A stretch of DNA of 64,000 nucleotides from Candidatus Alistipes faecigallinarum (GTDB lineage: Bacteria; Bacteroidota; Bacteroidia; Bacteroidales; Rikenellaceae): assembly GCA_019115605.1 (NCBI GenBank), contig DXDG01000014.1:143150-207149 (forward strand), written 5' to 3'. The notes below the pieces were generated by a model, which was not told the DNA's origin, made no database searches, and was given only the letters and a program-made list of their open reading frames with translations. How positions within the stretch are numbered: the first letter of the stretch is position 1; the number at the start of each line of letters is the position of its first letter. The position numbers were made by a program, and so were the translations under genes. Of this stretch, positions 55,330 through 63,548 are shown piece by piece.

Positions 55330-56733
55330 ATGGCAAAAGTCACGTATGTACTGGCTCAGGGAGCGAACAGTGCCGGGGAGTCTCAGATCAATTTTCGGGT
55401 CTACATTTCGCGGGAACTGCGTTTGCGTGTGCCGTCGGGCATCTGGATCGACCGCAAACGCTGGGGCAAGAAGAACGACATCAACATTCCGAATATCCCG
55501 GGCGAGGAGCGGAACGCTCTGCTGTCCAAGCGGGCGAAACTGAAAGAGCTGGTCGACGTGATCGAGCATACGATTGAGGCAACCGATGATAAATCGACCG
55601 TTACGCGGGAGTGGCTTGAAAAGTTGATTCGTCGGACGTTGCGCCCGAAGGCAACCAATCCCGTTGAGGAGAAGAAACGCGACTTTTTCTCGTTGACGGA
55701 GGAGTACCTTGCGGCTCACAAACTGTCCGAGTCCCGGGTCAAACATTTCAAGGTGCTGGTGCGGACGCTGAAGCGCTATGAACTGTATCGCAGACTGTCG
55801 AGCCGCCGTTTTGTCCTGGATGTCCATACCGTCACGCCGATGACGCTCGATGATTTCGGAGCATTCCTGATGAAAGAACCCGAGATCTTTGACGAGCATC
55901 CGGAGCTGTATGACGAAGTTCCGTATGCGCGGCCGAAAGTGAGAAAGAATCTGCCGATAAAGCGCGCTCCATATCTCAATGCCGCGGGCGAGCTGGTGAT
56001 TCCGGGACGACCGAAGGAGCGCGGTATGAACTACGTTTCGGATATGTTGATTCGGCTGCGGTCTTTCTATGTCTGGTTGAATGACAGCGGATTCACCACC
56101 AACGATCCGTTCAAGCAGTATAAGATTGCGGAGATCGTTTACGGCACTCCGGTCTATATTACGACCGAGGAGCGGAAACAGTTGGCCGAGGCGGACATGG
56201 GGGATGACAAGCAGCTGGAGACGCAGCGCGATATCTTTGTCTTTCAGTGCATGATCGGCTGCCGGGTGAGCGACCTTTACAAAATGACCTATGCCAATAT
56301 CATCGGGGGCTGTATTGAATATGTTCCCCGCAAAACCCGCGACGACCGGGTGGTGACGGTCTCGGTGCCGTTGATCGATGCGGCGAAGGAGTTGATCCGT
56401 AAATACCTGGATGAAACCCGAGGGTCGTTGTTCCCGTTTATCTCGGAGCAGAAATACAATGTTTATATCAAGGAGGCGTTTCGCAAGGCGGGCCTTACGC
56501 GCAAGGTAACGACGATCGACCAGCGGACGCGGCAGAATATCCAGGTTCCGATCTGCGACCTCGCATCGTCGCACATGGCACGCCGGACCTTCATCGGGAA
56601 TGTCTATAAAAGTGTGAAGGATCCGGCGATCGTGGGGGCGATGTCGGGGCATAAGGACGGCAGTCGAGCCTTTGCCCGTTATCGCGATATTGATATGGAT
56701 ATCAAACGCGAGGCCGTAAGTGTGCTGGAATGA
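55330..56733 (+). CDS. Tyrosine recombinase/integrase of the mobile element
   Basis: A 467-residue phage-type integrase. The N-terminal arm-binding region has VPSGIWIDRKRW, typical of Bacteroides integrases; a SAM-like core-binding domain spans about 120-260. The catalytic residues are R312 in IGCRVSDL, H415 and R418 in SSHMARRTF, H441 in SGHKDGS, and the nucleophile Y451 in FARYRDI. The start MAKVTYVLAQG at 55330 lies just downstream of the -7 box; a longer reading from 55249 would begin upstream of it. It should insert and excise the element at the nearby tRNA end. Confidence 0.95.
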   Translation: MAKVTYVLAQGANSAGESQINFRVYISRELRLRVPSGIWIDRKRWGKKNDINIPNIPGEERNALLSKRAKLKELVDVIEHTIEATDDKSTVTREWLEKLIRRTLRPKATNPVEEKKRDFFSLTEEYLAAHKLSESRVKHFKVLVRTLKRYELYRRLSSRRFVLDVHTVTPMTLDDFGAFLMKEPEIFDEHPELYDEVPYARPKVRKNLPIKRAPYLNAAGELVIPGRPKERGMNYVSDMLIRLRSFYVWLNDSGFTTNDPFKQYKIAEIVYGTPVYITTEERKQLAEADMGDDKQLETQRDIFVFQCMIGCRVSDLYKMTYANIIGGCIEYVPRKTRDDRVVTVSVPLIDAAKELIRKYLDETRGSLFPFISEQKYNVYIKEAFRKAGLTRKVTTIDQRTRQNIQVPICDLASSHMARRTFIGNVYKSVKDPAIVGAMSGHKDGSRAFARYRDIDMDIKREAVSVLE

Positions 56734-56735
56734 GA

Positions 56736-56766
56736 TTTGTTTTGTCGAAAAAATAATATAAATTTG
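56736..56766 (+). promoter_or_regulatory. Consensus promoter for the AbiE-type operon
   Basis: TTTG (56736-56739), 19 bases, then TAAATTTG (56759-56766), both perfect. It lies right after the integrase stop and 25 bases before the antitoxin ATG. Confidence 0.75.
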
Positions 56767-56791
56767 CGACAGATAACAGGCTAATATCAGG

Positions 56792-57400
56792 ATGCAAACA
56801 ATAGAGGATAAGATACTTGTAAGGATTAAAAAATGCGGTCGTGGTAAGCTTTATTCTGCGTCAGATTTCGCTGTATGCGGATCGGGTGCGGCGATCGCGA
56901 AGTCTTTGGAACGGCTTACTCGAAAGGGCCACCTGGTTCGTATTGCAAGGGGCCTTTATTGCTATCCAAAAATTGACAGGAAGTTTGGTCTGGGCATACA
57001 ATACCCGACAGTCAATGAAATAGCTGAAAAGATAGCCCGACAAAGCGAAGCCCGAGTTGTTCCGACGGGTATGCACGCGCTGAACATGTTGGGGTTGTCT
57101 ACACAAGTTCCGATGAACTATGTTTTCTATACGGACGGCAACTCCCGTACAGTCAACCTGTTCAATGGCCGTAAGTTGCGATTCAAGCGTGTGGCGCTGA
57201 GAAATCTGGCTTATCAGAATAAAACGTTGATGCTTGCCGTGTTCGCCTTGAAGGAGATCGGACGACCGCAGGTAACGGAGGAGCATATCGCCCAATTGAA
57301 GACGATATTTGCCCGGATCCCGAAGTCGCGCATTCTGCCCGATCTGCGGCTGGTGCCGGCTTGGATTCATAAAATCATTATGTCGTTTTATGGAGAGTAA
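56792..57400 (+). CDS. AbiEi/DUF6088-like antitoxin
   Basis: A 202-residue protein. The N-terminal winged-helix region (about 1-65) has SGAAIAKSLERLTRKGHLVRIARGLYCYP, as in AbiEi-type and DUF6088 antitoxins, which repress their own promoter. The C-terminal domain (about 70-200) has VPTGMHALNMLGLSTQVPMN and a typical TDGNSRTV strand. Its last 11 bases overlap the toxin gene. In type IV systems the antitoxin counters the nucleotidyltransferase toxin without binding it. The family fit is good from motifs and gene order. Confidence 0.85.
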   Translation: MQTIEDKILVRIKKCGRGKLYSASDFAVCGSGAAIAKSLERLTRKGHLVRIARGLYCYPKIDRKFGLGIQYPTVNEIAEKIARQSEARVVPTGMHALNMLGLSTQVPMNYVFYTDGNSRTVNLFNGRKLRFKRVALRNLAYQNKTLMLAVFALKEIGRPQVTEEHIAQLKTIFARIPKSRILPDLRLVPAWIHKIIMSFYGE

Positions 57401-58403
57401 TTTTTGGATACTTCCCGAGGACCAGAAAAGGATGCTCGTCGCGCAGACGAGCGAGCGAGTCGGGCTTCCGCCGCAGGCTGTCGAGAAGGACTGGTGGGTG
57501 ACAATGACGTTGAAGGCCTTGTTCGAATCGTCGTGTCGGGATTTCATCACCTTCAAGGGTGGGACATCGCTGAGCAAGGGTTGGCATGTCATAGAACGCT
57601 TCTCGGAGGACGTTGATATTGCGATTGACAAGTCCTTCTGGGGAATTGCCGGGGACAATAAGTCGCAGCGGGATCGGATCCGGAAGCTTTCGCGGGCCTA
57701 TATCGGGCAGGACCTCGTTGCAGAAATGCGGACGCTGCTGGCGGAGTACGGAGCATCGGATTTTGAGTTGCACGTTGTCCCGACGCAGGATTCTGATGCA
57801 GACCCGACATTGGTTCTTTTGCCTTATCGGAGTATTTATGCGGATATCGATTATGTGGAGTCGCAAATCCGAATCGAATTCAGTTGTCGATCGATGCAAG
57901 AACCTCGAGAGCGGATTGATATTCGTCCGCTGATTGCCGAGGCCTATCCCGACTTGTTCGGGAAACTGGAGTTCCCGATTTATGCGGTTGTGCCGACGCG
58001 AACGTTTTTGGAGAAGGCATTTTTGCTGCATGAGGAATTCCAGAAAGAGAATCCTCGTGTTGGGCGGATGACGCGCCATCTGTATGATCTGGAGCGGTTG
58101 ATGGATACGGATTTCGGGAAGAAGGCTTTGGCCGATCCGAAAATGTATGCCGATATTGTCAAACATCGGAGTATATTCAATACGATCCGAGGAATTGATT
58201 ATCGGACACACCATCCGAGCCGGATCCAGTTTATTCCGCCCGAAGAATTGGTGGAGATATGGCGCAGAGACTATGAGCGGATGCAGGAATATTTCATCTA
58301 TGGAGAATCGTTGCCATACGATCAGTTGATTGACCGGATGAAAGAGTTGCAGAATCGGTTTCGGAAGGTGGTAATAGAGGATGATTTTTTCAAAGAGTCG
58401 TAA
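57390..58403 (+). CDS. AbiEii/AbiGii-like nucleotidyltransferase toxin
   Basis: A 337-residue protein with the toxin nucleotidyltransferase core: FKGGTSLSK at about 55-63 and the metal-binding SEDVDIAID at 72-80. AbiEii-type enzymes transfer nucleotides, some of them to tRNA 3' ends, and stop growth on phage infection. The ATG at 57390 overlaps the antitoxin stop; a longer frame reading upstream lies within the antitoxin gene and is not real. The next gene starts 2 bases after this stop, suggesting a three-gene unit. The phage-defence role is inferred from family. Confidence 0.9.
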   Translation: MESNFWILPEDQKRMLVAQTSERVGLPPQAVEKDWWVTMTLKALFESSCRDFITFKGGTSLSKGWHVIERFSEDVDIAIDKSFWGIAGDNKSQRDRIRKLSRAYIGQDLVAEMRTLLAEYGASDFELHVVPTQDSDADPTLVLLPYRSIYADIDYVESQIRIEFSCRSMQEPRERIDIRPLIAEAYPDLFGKLEFPIYAVVPTRTFLEKAFLLHEEFQKENPRVGRMTRHLYDLERLMDTDFGKKALADPKMYADIVKHRSIFNTIRGIDYRTHHPSRIQFIPPEELVEIWRRDYERMQEYFIYGESLPYDQLIDRMKELQNRFRKVVIEDDFFKES

Positions 58404-58405
58404 CT

Positions 58406-59158
58406 ATGAATTCCGATCAATATTTCCATCGAGGGCTTCGTTTGATTGTGGCGAGTGTCCTTGTCTTTTTCCTCATCGTGTTGTTCTGCGTCATGGTTTC
58501 GCGGGGCTTCCCGTTTTGGATGGCCCTTGTGTTGCTTGTTCCGGCGGGACTTTGCGTGGCAGGACTCTACTATTTCAGTATGGGTACTTCGGCGGACCTT
58601 TCGGAGCGTTTCTTCCGTCGTTTCCGTCGTGAGCAGCCCAAACCGGAGGAGATTTCTATCGTGAAAGAGAACCCGGAACCCGCAGTAGAGGAGACAGATG
58701 AAAAGCGCTTGGATCCGACCGTCGCGATATCCGAAGTGATTCCCGGCGATCCGGCCCCGGAGACACAAATTCTCGAAAATGCACTTTCGACGGTCTACAC
58801 CTATACGGATCAAATTCTGGGCGAGGCCCTTGATGAATCGAATCGGTTGATTTTACGGCGTCGGCTGCTTTATCTGGCCTGCATGGCAGCGATTCCGGAG
58901 TCGGTCCCTCAGGTCCGGCTTCGGGGCGATCGGATCGGTTACGGGGATTTGTGCCACTATGGATGGAATGTGTGGAATGCTTTTAAGGGCGCCCGCAACC
59001 AGTTTTATGACCAGAGCGAATTGGCCGAGTGGTTGAAGTCGGGATTCGAATCGTTGGGCAAGTACAATACAAAGACCTTGCGGGCCAAACTACGGGCGAC
59101 GGATGGCGGTTACGGTATCCGTTTGGTGGATAATCTGAAGGAGTATATCCAACAATAG
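58406..59158 (+). CDS. Unknown two-helix membrane protein coupled to the AbiE-type toxin gene
   Basis: A 250-residue protein that I do not recognise. Two membrane segments lie at about 13-33 and 36-58, followed by a basic FRRFRREQ and an acidic, proline-containing linker (about 75-120). The C-terminal soluble domain (about 120-250) is helical, with ALDESNRLILRRRLLYLACMA and a conserved-looking YGDLCHYGWNVWNAFKGARNQF. The ATG at 58406 follows the toxin stop by 2 bases and the gene ends in a strong terminator. Translational coupling suggests a shared role, for example a membrane-bound effector or sensor, but cargo unrelated to defence is equally possible. Confidence 0.75.
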   Translation: MNSDQYFHRGLRLIVASVLVFFLIVLFCVMVSRGFPFWMALVLLVPAGLCVAGLYYFSMGTSADLSERFFRRFRREQPKPEEISIVKENPEPAVEETDEKRLDPTVAISEVIPGDPAPETQILENALSTVYTYTDQILGEALDESNRLILRRRLLYLACMAAIPESVPQVRLRGDRIGYGDLCHYGWNVWNAFKGARNQFYDQSELAEWLKSGFESLGKYNTKTLRAKLRATDGGYGIRLVDNLKEYIQQ

Positions 59159-59181
59159 GAGCGGAATTTTTCTGTCGATAT

Positions 59182-59212
59182 TCCCTGCACCGATGAGGTG
59201 CAGGGATTTTTT
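59182..59212 (+). terminator. Terminator of the AbiE-membrane protein operon
   Basis: Stem TCCCTGCACC/GGTGCAGGGA (59182-59191 and 59197-59206), loop GATGA, then six T. Confidence 0.92.
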
Positions 59213-59370
59213 GTTTGGCTTGTATGCGATTGCAATAGCCTGTAAAATAGCTATCTCTGAAATTGTTTTCCGGTGCAATGGCGGTGATTTAATTGCAAAA
59301 ACAGGTGCAGGGGAAGCACCTGCTATATTCGCTGCCGAACCTGCTGTTGGGTTCGATAAAAGATCGAGTT

Positions 59371-59676
59371 ATGGACCTGAAACAATTGTATGAAATGGGC
59401 GGCGACGTGCATGTCACCGTCCGTCTGGAGGATCTCCGGCAATGGCATCGGGAGTTGACTGCCGTCGCCCCGTCGCCCTTATCCTCACCAGTCTTGCCGC
59501 AAACGGGCGAACTGTACACGCGCAAGCAGACCATTGCCTTGTTGGGTGTCGACTCCTCTACGCTTTGGCGCTGGGCAAAGAGCGGCTATCTTGTACCCGT
59601 GGAGTATGGCGGTCAGCGTCGTTATCGTGTGGCGGATGTGCAACAGATCCTGAAAGGAGGCCGCCATGACCGCTAA
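59371..59676 (+). CDS. Helix-turn-helix excisionase-like protein
   Basis: A 101-residue protein. The C-terminal half has the MerR/excisionase pattern LYTRKQTIALLGVDSSTLWRWAKSGYLVPVEYGGQRRYRVADV. In Bacteroides elements similar proteins direct excision or control mobility genes. ATG at 59371; a longer reading adds 26 residues with no family support. Its end overlaps the primase-helicase start by 11 bases. The gap before it contains the inverted repeat CAGGTGC/GCACCTG (59302-59308 and 59316-59322), which may be an operator. Confidence 0.82.
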   Translation: MDLKQLYEMGGDVHVTVRLEDLRQWHRELTAVAPSPLSSPVLPQTGELYTRKQTIALLGVDSSTLWRWAKSGYLVPVEYGGQRRYRVADVQQILKGGRHDR

Positions 59677-60889
59677 ACGGAAGGAGACCGACGCGGCCTA
59701 TCTTCGCGTGGGGACAACCATCTACAAGCGGGTTCAGCAGCCGTTGAGCAGCGGCCGGAGCATCGAGACCCTCCTGGCGTGGAATGTCGAGACCCTGCGT
59801 CAGGATTTCGGGAAGGATTACCTGGCCCGCATTCCGAAGTACGACGGATTCTGCACGGTTCCCGACCACACAAATTACCGGCGGGAGATCCACGGCTTCC
59901 TGAACCGCTACGAACCGATTCCCTTCCAGCCGGCCGAAGGGGATTTCCCGCACATCCGCGGTTTCCTGTCGCACATCTTCGGCGAGCAGGTCGAGATGGG
60001 GTATGACTATCTGCAGCTGCTCTACCTGCGGCCCCTGCAGCGGCTGCCCGTTCTGTTGCTGGTCTCCAGCGAGCGCAATACGGGCAAGACCACCTTCCTG
60101 AATCTTCTGAAACTGATCTTCGGCGGGAATGTCACCTTCAACACCAACGAGGACTTCCGCTCGCAGTTCAACGACGACTGGGCAGGCAAGCTGCTGATCT
60201 GTGTGGATGAGGTGCTGCTCAACCGCCGTGAAGACTCCGAACGGATCAAGAACCTCTCGACGGCCCGCAGCTACAAGGCCGAGGCAAAGGGACGCGATCG
60301 CCGGGAGGTGGAGTTCTTCGGGAAGTTCGTGCTGTGCTCCAACAATGAACGCAATCCCGTACTGATCGAGGCGGCGGAGACCCGCTACTGGGTGCGGCGA
60401 ATCCCGCCATTGACGCACGACGACCAGCAGTTGCTCGCCCGGATGCAGACTGAAATTCCGGGGCTTCTGTCCTTTCTGCAACAACGCACGCTCTCGACCC
60501 GCGAGGAGAGCCGCCTGTGGTTCTCCCCGCGGCTCCTGGCGACGGAGGCCCTGCGGCGGATCATCCACTACAACCGCAGCAAACCCGAGGCCGAGATGCT
60601 GTCGATCATTCGCGACATTCTGGAGGGCGAGAAGCTGGAGGAGTATCAGTTCGACGTGAGCGACATGGTGAACATGTTGGAGATCCGCGGCATTCGGGTC
60701 GACCATCCCACCGTGCGGCGGACACTGACCGAGAGCTGGCAGCTGCGGCCGGCACCGCCGACCTACTACCAGCGCTATACGATCACCTACAACGGGCTGA
60801 CCCAACGCCAGGAGAGCAAGACGGCTCGGATCTATACCGTCACGCGGAAACTGCTTGACGAACTGCTGAACGATGTCTCCGGTCTGTAA
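59666..60889 (+). CDS. Mobile-element primase-helicase (DUF5906/VirE-like ATPase)
   Basis: A 407-residue P-loop ATPase resembling superfamily 3 helicases of mobile elements. The Walker A motif is SERNTGKTTFL at about 135-145, and Walker B is ICVDEV at about 178-183. LCSNNERNP and ETRYWVRRIP downstream act as sensor and arginine-finger segments. The C-terminus (about 300-407) looks like a winged-helix domain. It should unwind the element origin before relaxase transfer or after entry. It is translationally coupled to the excisionase-like gene and directly precedes the CTTAC repeat array. Confidence 0.85.
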   Translation: MTAKRKETDAAYLRVGTTIYKRVQQPLSSGRSIETLLAWNVETLRQDFGKDYLARIPKYDGFCTVPDHTNYRREIHGFLNRYEPIPFQPAEGDFPHIRGFLSHIFGEQVEMGYDYLQLLYLRPLQRLPVLLLVSSERNTGKTTFLNLLKLIFGGNVTFNTNEDFRSQFNDDWAGKLLICVDEVLLNRREDSERIKNLSTARSYKAEAKGRDRREVEFFGKFVLCSNNERNPVLIEAAETRYWVRRIPPLTHDDQQLLARMQTEIPGLLSFLQQRTLSTREESRLWFSPRLLATEALRRIIHYNRSKPEAEMLSIIRDILEGEKLEEYQFDVSDMVNMLEIRGIRVDHPTVRRTLTESWQLRPAPPTYYQRYTITYNGLTQRQESKTARIYTVTRKLLDELLNDVSGL

Positions 60890-60927
60890 GATTGTTGGAT
60901 GCGGAGGATATTCGGCTTATTCTCTGT

Positions 60928-61066
60928 TTCTTACATCTCTTACAAATTCTCTTACGGAATCTTACAACGCTTACGGACTTACGGCGCCACCTGCCGTGTA
61001 AGAACGTTGTAAGACGACAACCTTTTCTTTCACTGTGTTTTACGCGGATTTCTCAACAAACTTACA
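60928..61066. repeat. CTTAC repeat array, possible origin of the element
   Basis: Six direct copies of (T/C)CTTAC(A/G) have their TTAC at 60931, 60940, 60952, 60962, 60971 and 60979, about one helical turn apart. A further copy lies at 61060-61066. Inverted copies GTAAGA lie at 60998-61003 and 61009-61014. The array fills the gap between the helicase and primase genes. Confidence 0.7.
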
Positions 61067-61071
61067 GAAAA

Positions 61072-62025
61072 ATGAATACCACCCCATATGCTCCCCGGAT
61101 CCCCATCCGGGAATATCTTGCCCGCCGCGGCATTCTGCCCCGGTACGAACGAAACGGCTACGGCATGTATCTCTCGCCCCTGCGCGAGGAGCGCACGCCA
61201 AGCTTCAAGGTGAACTACCAGAAGGATCTCTGGTATGACTTCGGGATTGGTGAGGGCGGCACGCTCCTCGCGCTCATCATGCGCCTGGAGCGATGCGGCC
61301 GCAGCGAAGCCTTCGAACACCTGCAGCACGCGGCCGAAGGGACCGTCAGCCTCCTGGCCGCCCGTATCTGCGAGCGATATGCCGTGCCGACCGAGAACCC
61401 GAATTCCCAACCGGCGCTCCGTATCCTTTCGGATGCTCCGCTGCGCCATCCGGCCCTGCTCGGATACCTTGCCTCGCGCGGCATTGTGCCCGGGATTGCG
61501 GCAGCGTATTGTCGGGAGGTACGCTATCAGGTCCGCAGCCGCTGCTTTTTCGCCATCGGCTTCCGGAATGACTCCGGAGGCTGGGAGCTGCGGTCCGAGC
61601 GCTTCAAGGGAAGCTCTTCACCTAAACAGATAACGACCATCGATCACCAATCCGACAAGGTGATTGTCTTCGAGGGGTTCATGGACTTCCTTGCCTGCCT
61701 CTCGATGAAGCATCCCGCACCGCTGGGGATCGACGCCGCGGTGCTGAACTCGGTGGTCAACCTGCCGAAGGCGCTTCCTTTCCTCGAACGGCATCCGACA
61801 ATCCATGCCTTTCTGGACAACGACGAGGCGGGACGTCGCACCCTCGCCGAACTGACCCGTCGGTGTCCCCGCAGCCAGGTGATCGACCATGCGCATCTCT
61901 ATCGTGATTACAAGGATCTCAACGACTTTTGGATCGCCAGCAAGCGGCTTCGGAATGATTCGGAAGAGGCAAAGACTGAATCCCGAAAACCACAATTACG
62001 ACCCAAGGGAGGAATGAAGGTTTAA
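61072..62025 (+). CDS. TOPRIM DNA primase with a degenerate zinc-ribbon domain
   Basis: A 317-residue primase. The N-terminal zinc-ribbon-like fold (about 10-75) keeps REERTPSFKVNYQKDLWYDFG but has none of the usual zinc cysteines. The TOPRIM domain has E201 in IVFEGFMDF, and D249 and D251 in AFLDNDEAGR. It should make primers for replication or for complementary strand synthesis after transfer. ATG at 61072; longer readings run into the repeat array. Similar primases occur in NBU-type elements. Confidence 0.88.
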   Translation: MNTTPYAPRIPIREYLARRGILPRYERNGYGMYLSPLREERTPSFKVNYQKDLWYDFGIGEGGTLLALIMRLERCGRSEAFEHLQHAAEGTVSLLAARICERYAVPTENPNSQPALRILSDAPLRHPALLGYLASRGIVPGIAAAYCREVRYQVRSRCFFAIGFRNDSGGWELRSERFKGSSSPKQITTIDHQSDKVIVFEGFMDFLACLSMKHPAPLGIDAAVLNSVVNLPKALPFLERHPTIHAFLDNDEAGRRTLAELTRRCPRSQVIDHAHLYRDYKDLNDFWIASKRLRNDSEEAKTESRKPQLRPKGGMKV

Positions 62026-62107
62026 GGGATGCAAGTTTGTGTTTTTGTCAGCCAAAAACCGGCCGCAAGGCCCTATCCCGATGGTCTCAACTCAAAAAAT
62101 CCAATCC
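62026..62107. other. Candidate oriT region upstream of the mob genes
   Basis: The 82-base gap between the primase and MobC is where related elements have oriT. It contains a short GC hairpin GGCC-GCAA-GGCC and AT-rich flanks. No known nick sequence was recognised. Confidence 0.3.
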
Positions 62108-62461
62108 ATGAACACACCGAAGAAAGGGGGCCGTCCGCCTTTGGGACGTGCCCGGAAACAGGAGTATCGTATCACCCTGCGGTGCAACACTGCCTGCAAC
62201 TTCAAGCTCCGCGCCCTGGCCCGTGCGGCCGGTATTCCGCGTACCGAGGTGCTGCGGCAACTGATTCTCAACGGCTCGGTCCGCGAGTGGCTGCGGAGTG
62301 AACACCTCGAATGGCTCGCCCAGCTCAAGGGCCTTGCCCGCAATCTGAACCAGCTGACCCGGCTGGCCCACGCCCAGGGATTCGCCGCCGTCGCCGCGCG
62401 CCATGCGACGCTTCAGGCCGAGCTGGTGCGGATGATCGAAGCCCTGCGCCGTGATCGGTAA
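62108..62461 (+). CDS. MobC-like relaxosome accessory protein
   Basis: A 117-residue basic protein. The N-terminus KKGGRPPLGRARKQEYRITLRCN and the following FKLRALARAAGIPRTEVLRQLI form a ribbon-helix-helix-like DNA-binding region. The C-terminal helix with LARNLNQLTRLAHAQG is the MobC signature. It helps the relaxase open oriT. Starts at 62081 (ATG) and 62039 (GTG) are also possible; 62108 was chosen because family members begin close to the KKGGRPP motif. It overlaps the relaxase gene by 11 bases. Confidence 0.85.
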   Translation: MNTPKKGGRPPLGRARKQEYRITLRCNTACNFKLRALARAAGIPRTEVLRQLILNGSVREWLRSEHLEWLAQLKGLARNLNQLTRLAHAQGFAAVAARHATLQAELVRMIEALRRDR

Positions 62462-63527
62462 GGTCATTTCGGGAGGATCGTTCGGCGGCACGGTCGGCTA
62501 TGTGATGAAGGAGCAGTCGCGCGTGCTGGAGGCTCGGGGTGTCGAGCCGCCCGTTGTGCGGGAGATGGTCGAGGATTTCGAGGATCAGGCGCGCCTCAAT
62601 CCCCGCCTACGGCAGAACGTCGGACATATCTCCCTGTCGTTCTCACCGGAGGATGCCCCGAAGCTCACCGACGAACGGATGACACAGATTGCAAAGGAAT
62701 ACATGCAGAAGATGGGCATCTCCGATACGCAATACCTGTTGGTGCGGCACCTCGACCAGCCCCATCCCCATTGTCATCTGGTCTACAATCGAGTTGGTAA
62801 TCACGGGCAGACCATCTCCGACCGCAACATCAAGCTCCGCAATGCGAAGGTCTGCCGCGAGCTGACCGAACGCTTCGGGCTGCATCTGGCTCCGGGCAAG
62901 GAGGCCGTCCGGCGGGAGCGGCTTCGTGAGCCCGACCGAACCCGGTACGAAATCTATGATACGATTCGGCAGGAGCTTCCCCGTTGTCGTAACTGGAATG
63001 AATTGCAAGACCGGTTAAAGTGTCATGGCATCGAGACGATCTTCAAACGAAAAGGGGCTCAGGGTATCATTGAAGGCGTAAAGTTCGCCCGTAATGGCTT
63101 TGTGTTTTCCGGCTCGAAGGTCGACAAGGCCTTCAGTTTCTCGAAGCTGGATCGCCACTTCGGCCAGGTGCAACAGCGGCAAACAGCCCTGATGTCTGAA
63201 CTCAAGGCAGCAGTTGGGAGCTTCCGGGCTGCTTTTGCAGGTCTGTTCGGAGGCGGGCGCTCCTTCTCCGCAGCGGGAGGAGGTGGAGGAGGCGGAAGCC
63301 ATGGCGCAGGCTCGGTGTCGCTCGGCAGCGCAGGGTCGATTCCGCTGCCGCCGCTCGACTCGCCATTTGCCCTTTCACCCGAGATGATGCAGCGACGCGA
63401 GGGAGAGAGCCCCGAGGAGCATATAGCCCGCATCACGGCACTAATCAACAAGGCGGCCGAAGCGATGGCCGTAGCCTTGATGGAGCGCAAGCGCCGCATG
63501 GAGGCGCGCTCCCGTAAAATCGGATAA
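62451..63527 (+). CDS. Relaxase/mobilization nuclease
   Basis: A 358-residue MobP-type relaxase. The N-terminus MIGKVISGGSFGGTVGYVM is characteristic; the histidine triad region is H59 in GHISLSF and HPHCHLVYNRV at about 105-115. It would nick oriT and pilot the strand during transfer. It uses a GTG start at 62451 inside the MobC end. The C-terminal third has a glycine-rich linker (about 265-300), then a charged helix. It is the last complete gene of the element in the window. Confidence 0.93.
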   Translation: MIGKVISGGSFGGTVGYVMKEQSRVLEARGVEPPVVREMVEDFEDQARLNPRLRQNVGHISLSFSPEDAPKLTDERMTQIAKEYMQKMGISDTQYLLVRHLDQPHPHCHLVYNRVGNHGQTISDRNIKLRNAKVCRELTERFGLHLAPGKEAVRRERLREPDRTRYEIYDTIRQELPRCRNWNELQDRLKCHGIETIFKRKGAQGIIEGVKFARNGFVFSGSKVDKAFSFSKLDRHFGQVQQRQTALMSELKAAVGSFRAAFAGLFGGGRSFSAAGGGGGGGSHGAGSVSLGSAGSIPLPPLDSPFALSPEMMQRREGESPEEHIARITALINKAAEAMAVALMERKRRMEARSRKIG

Positions 63528-63548
63528 CAAACCTAAAATACGAAAAAG

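Noticed and set aside
62029..62301. Overlapping short frame in the MobC region
   Set aside because: It is out of frame with the MobC protein and shows no domain; the MobC frame has the KGGRPP and NLNQL signatures.
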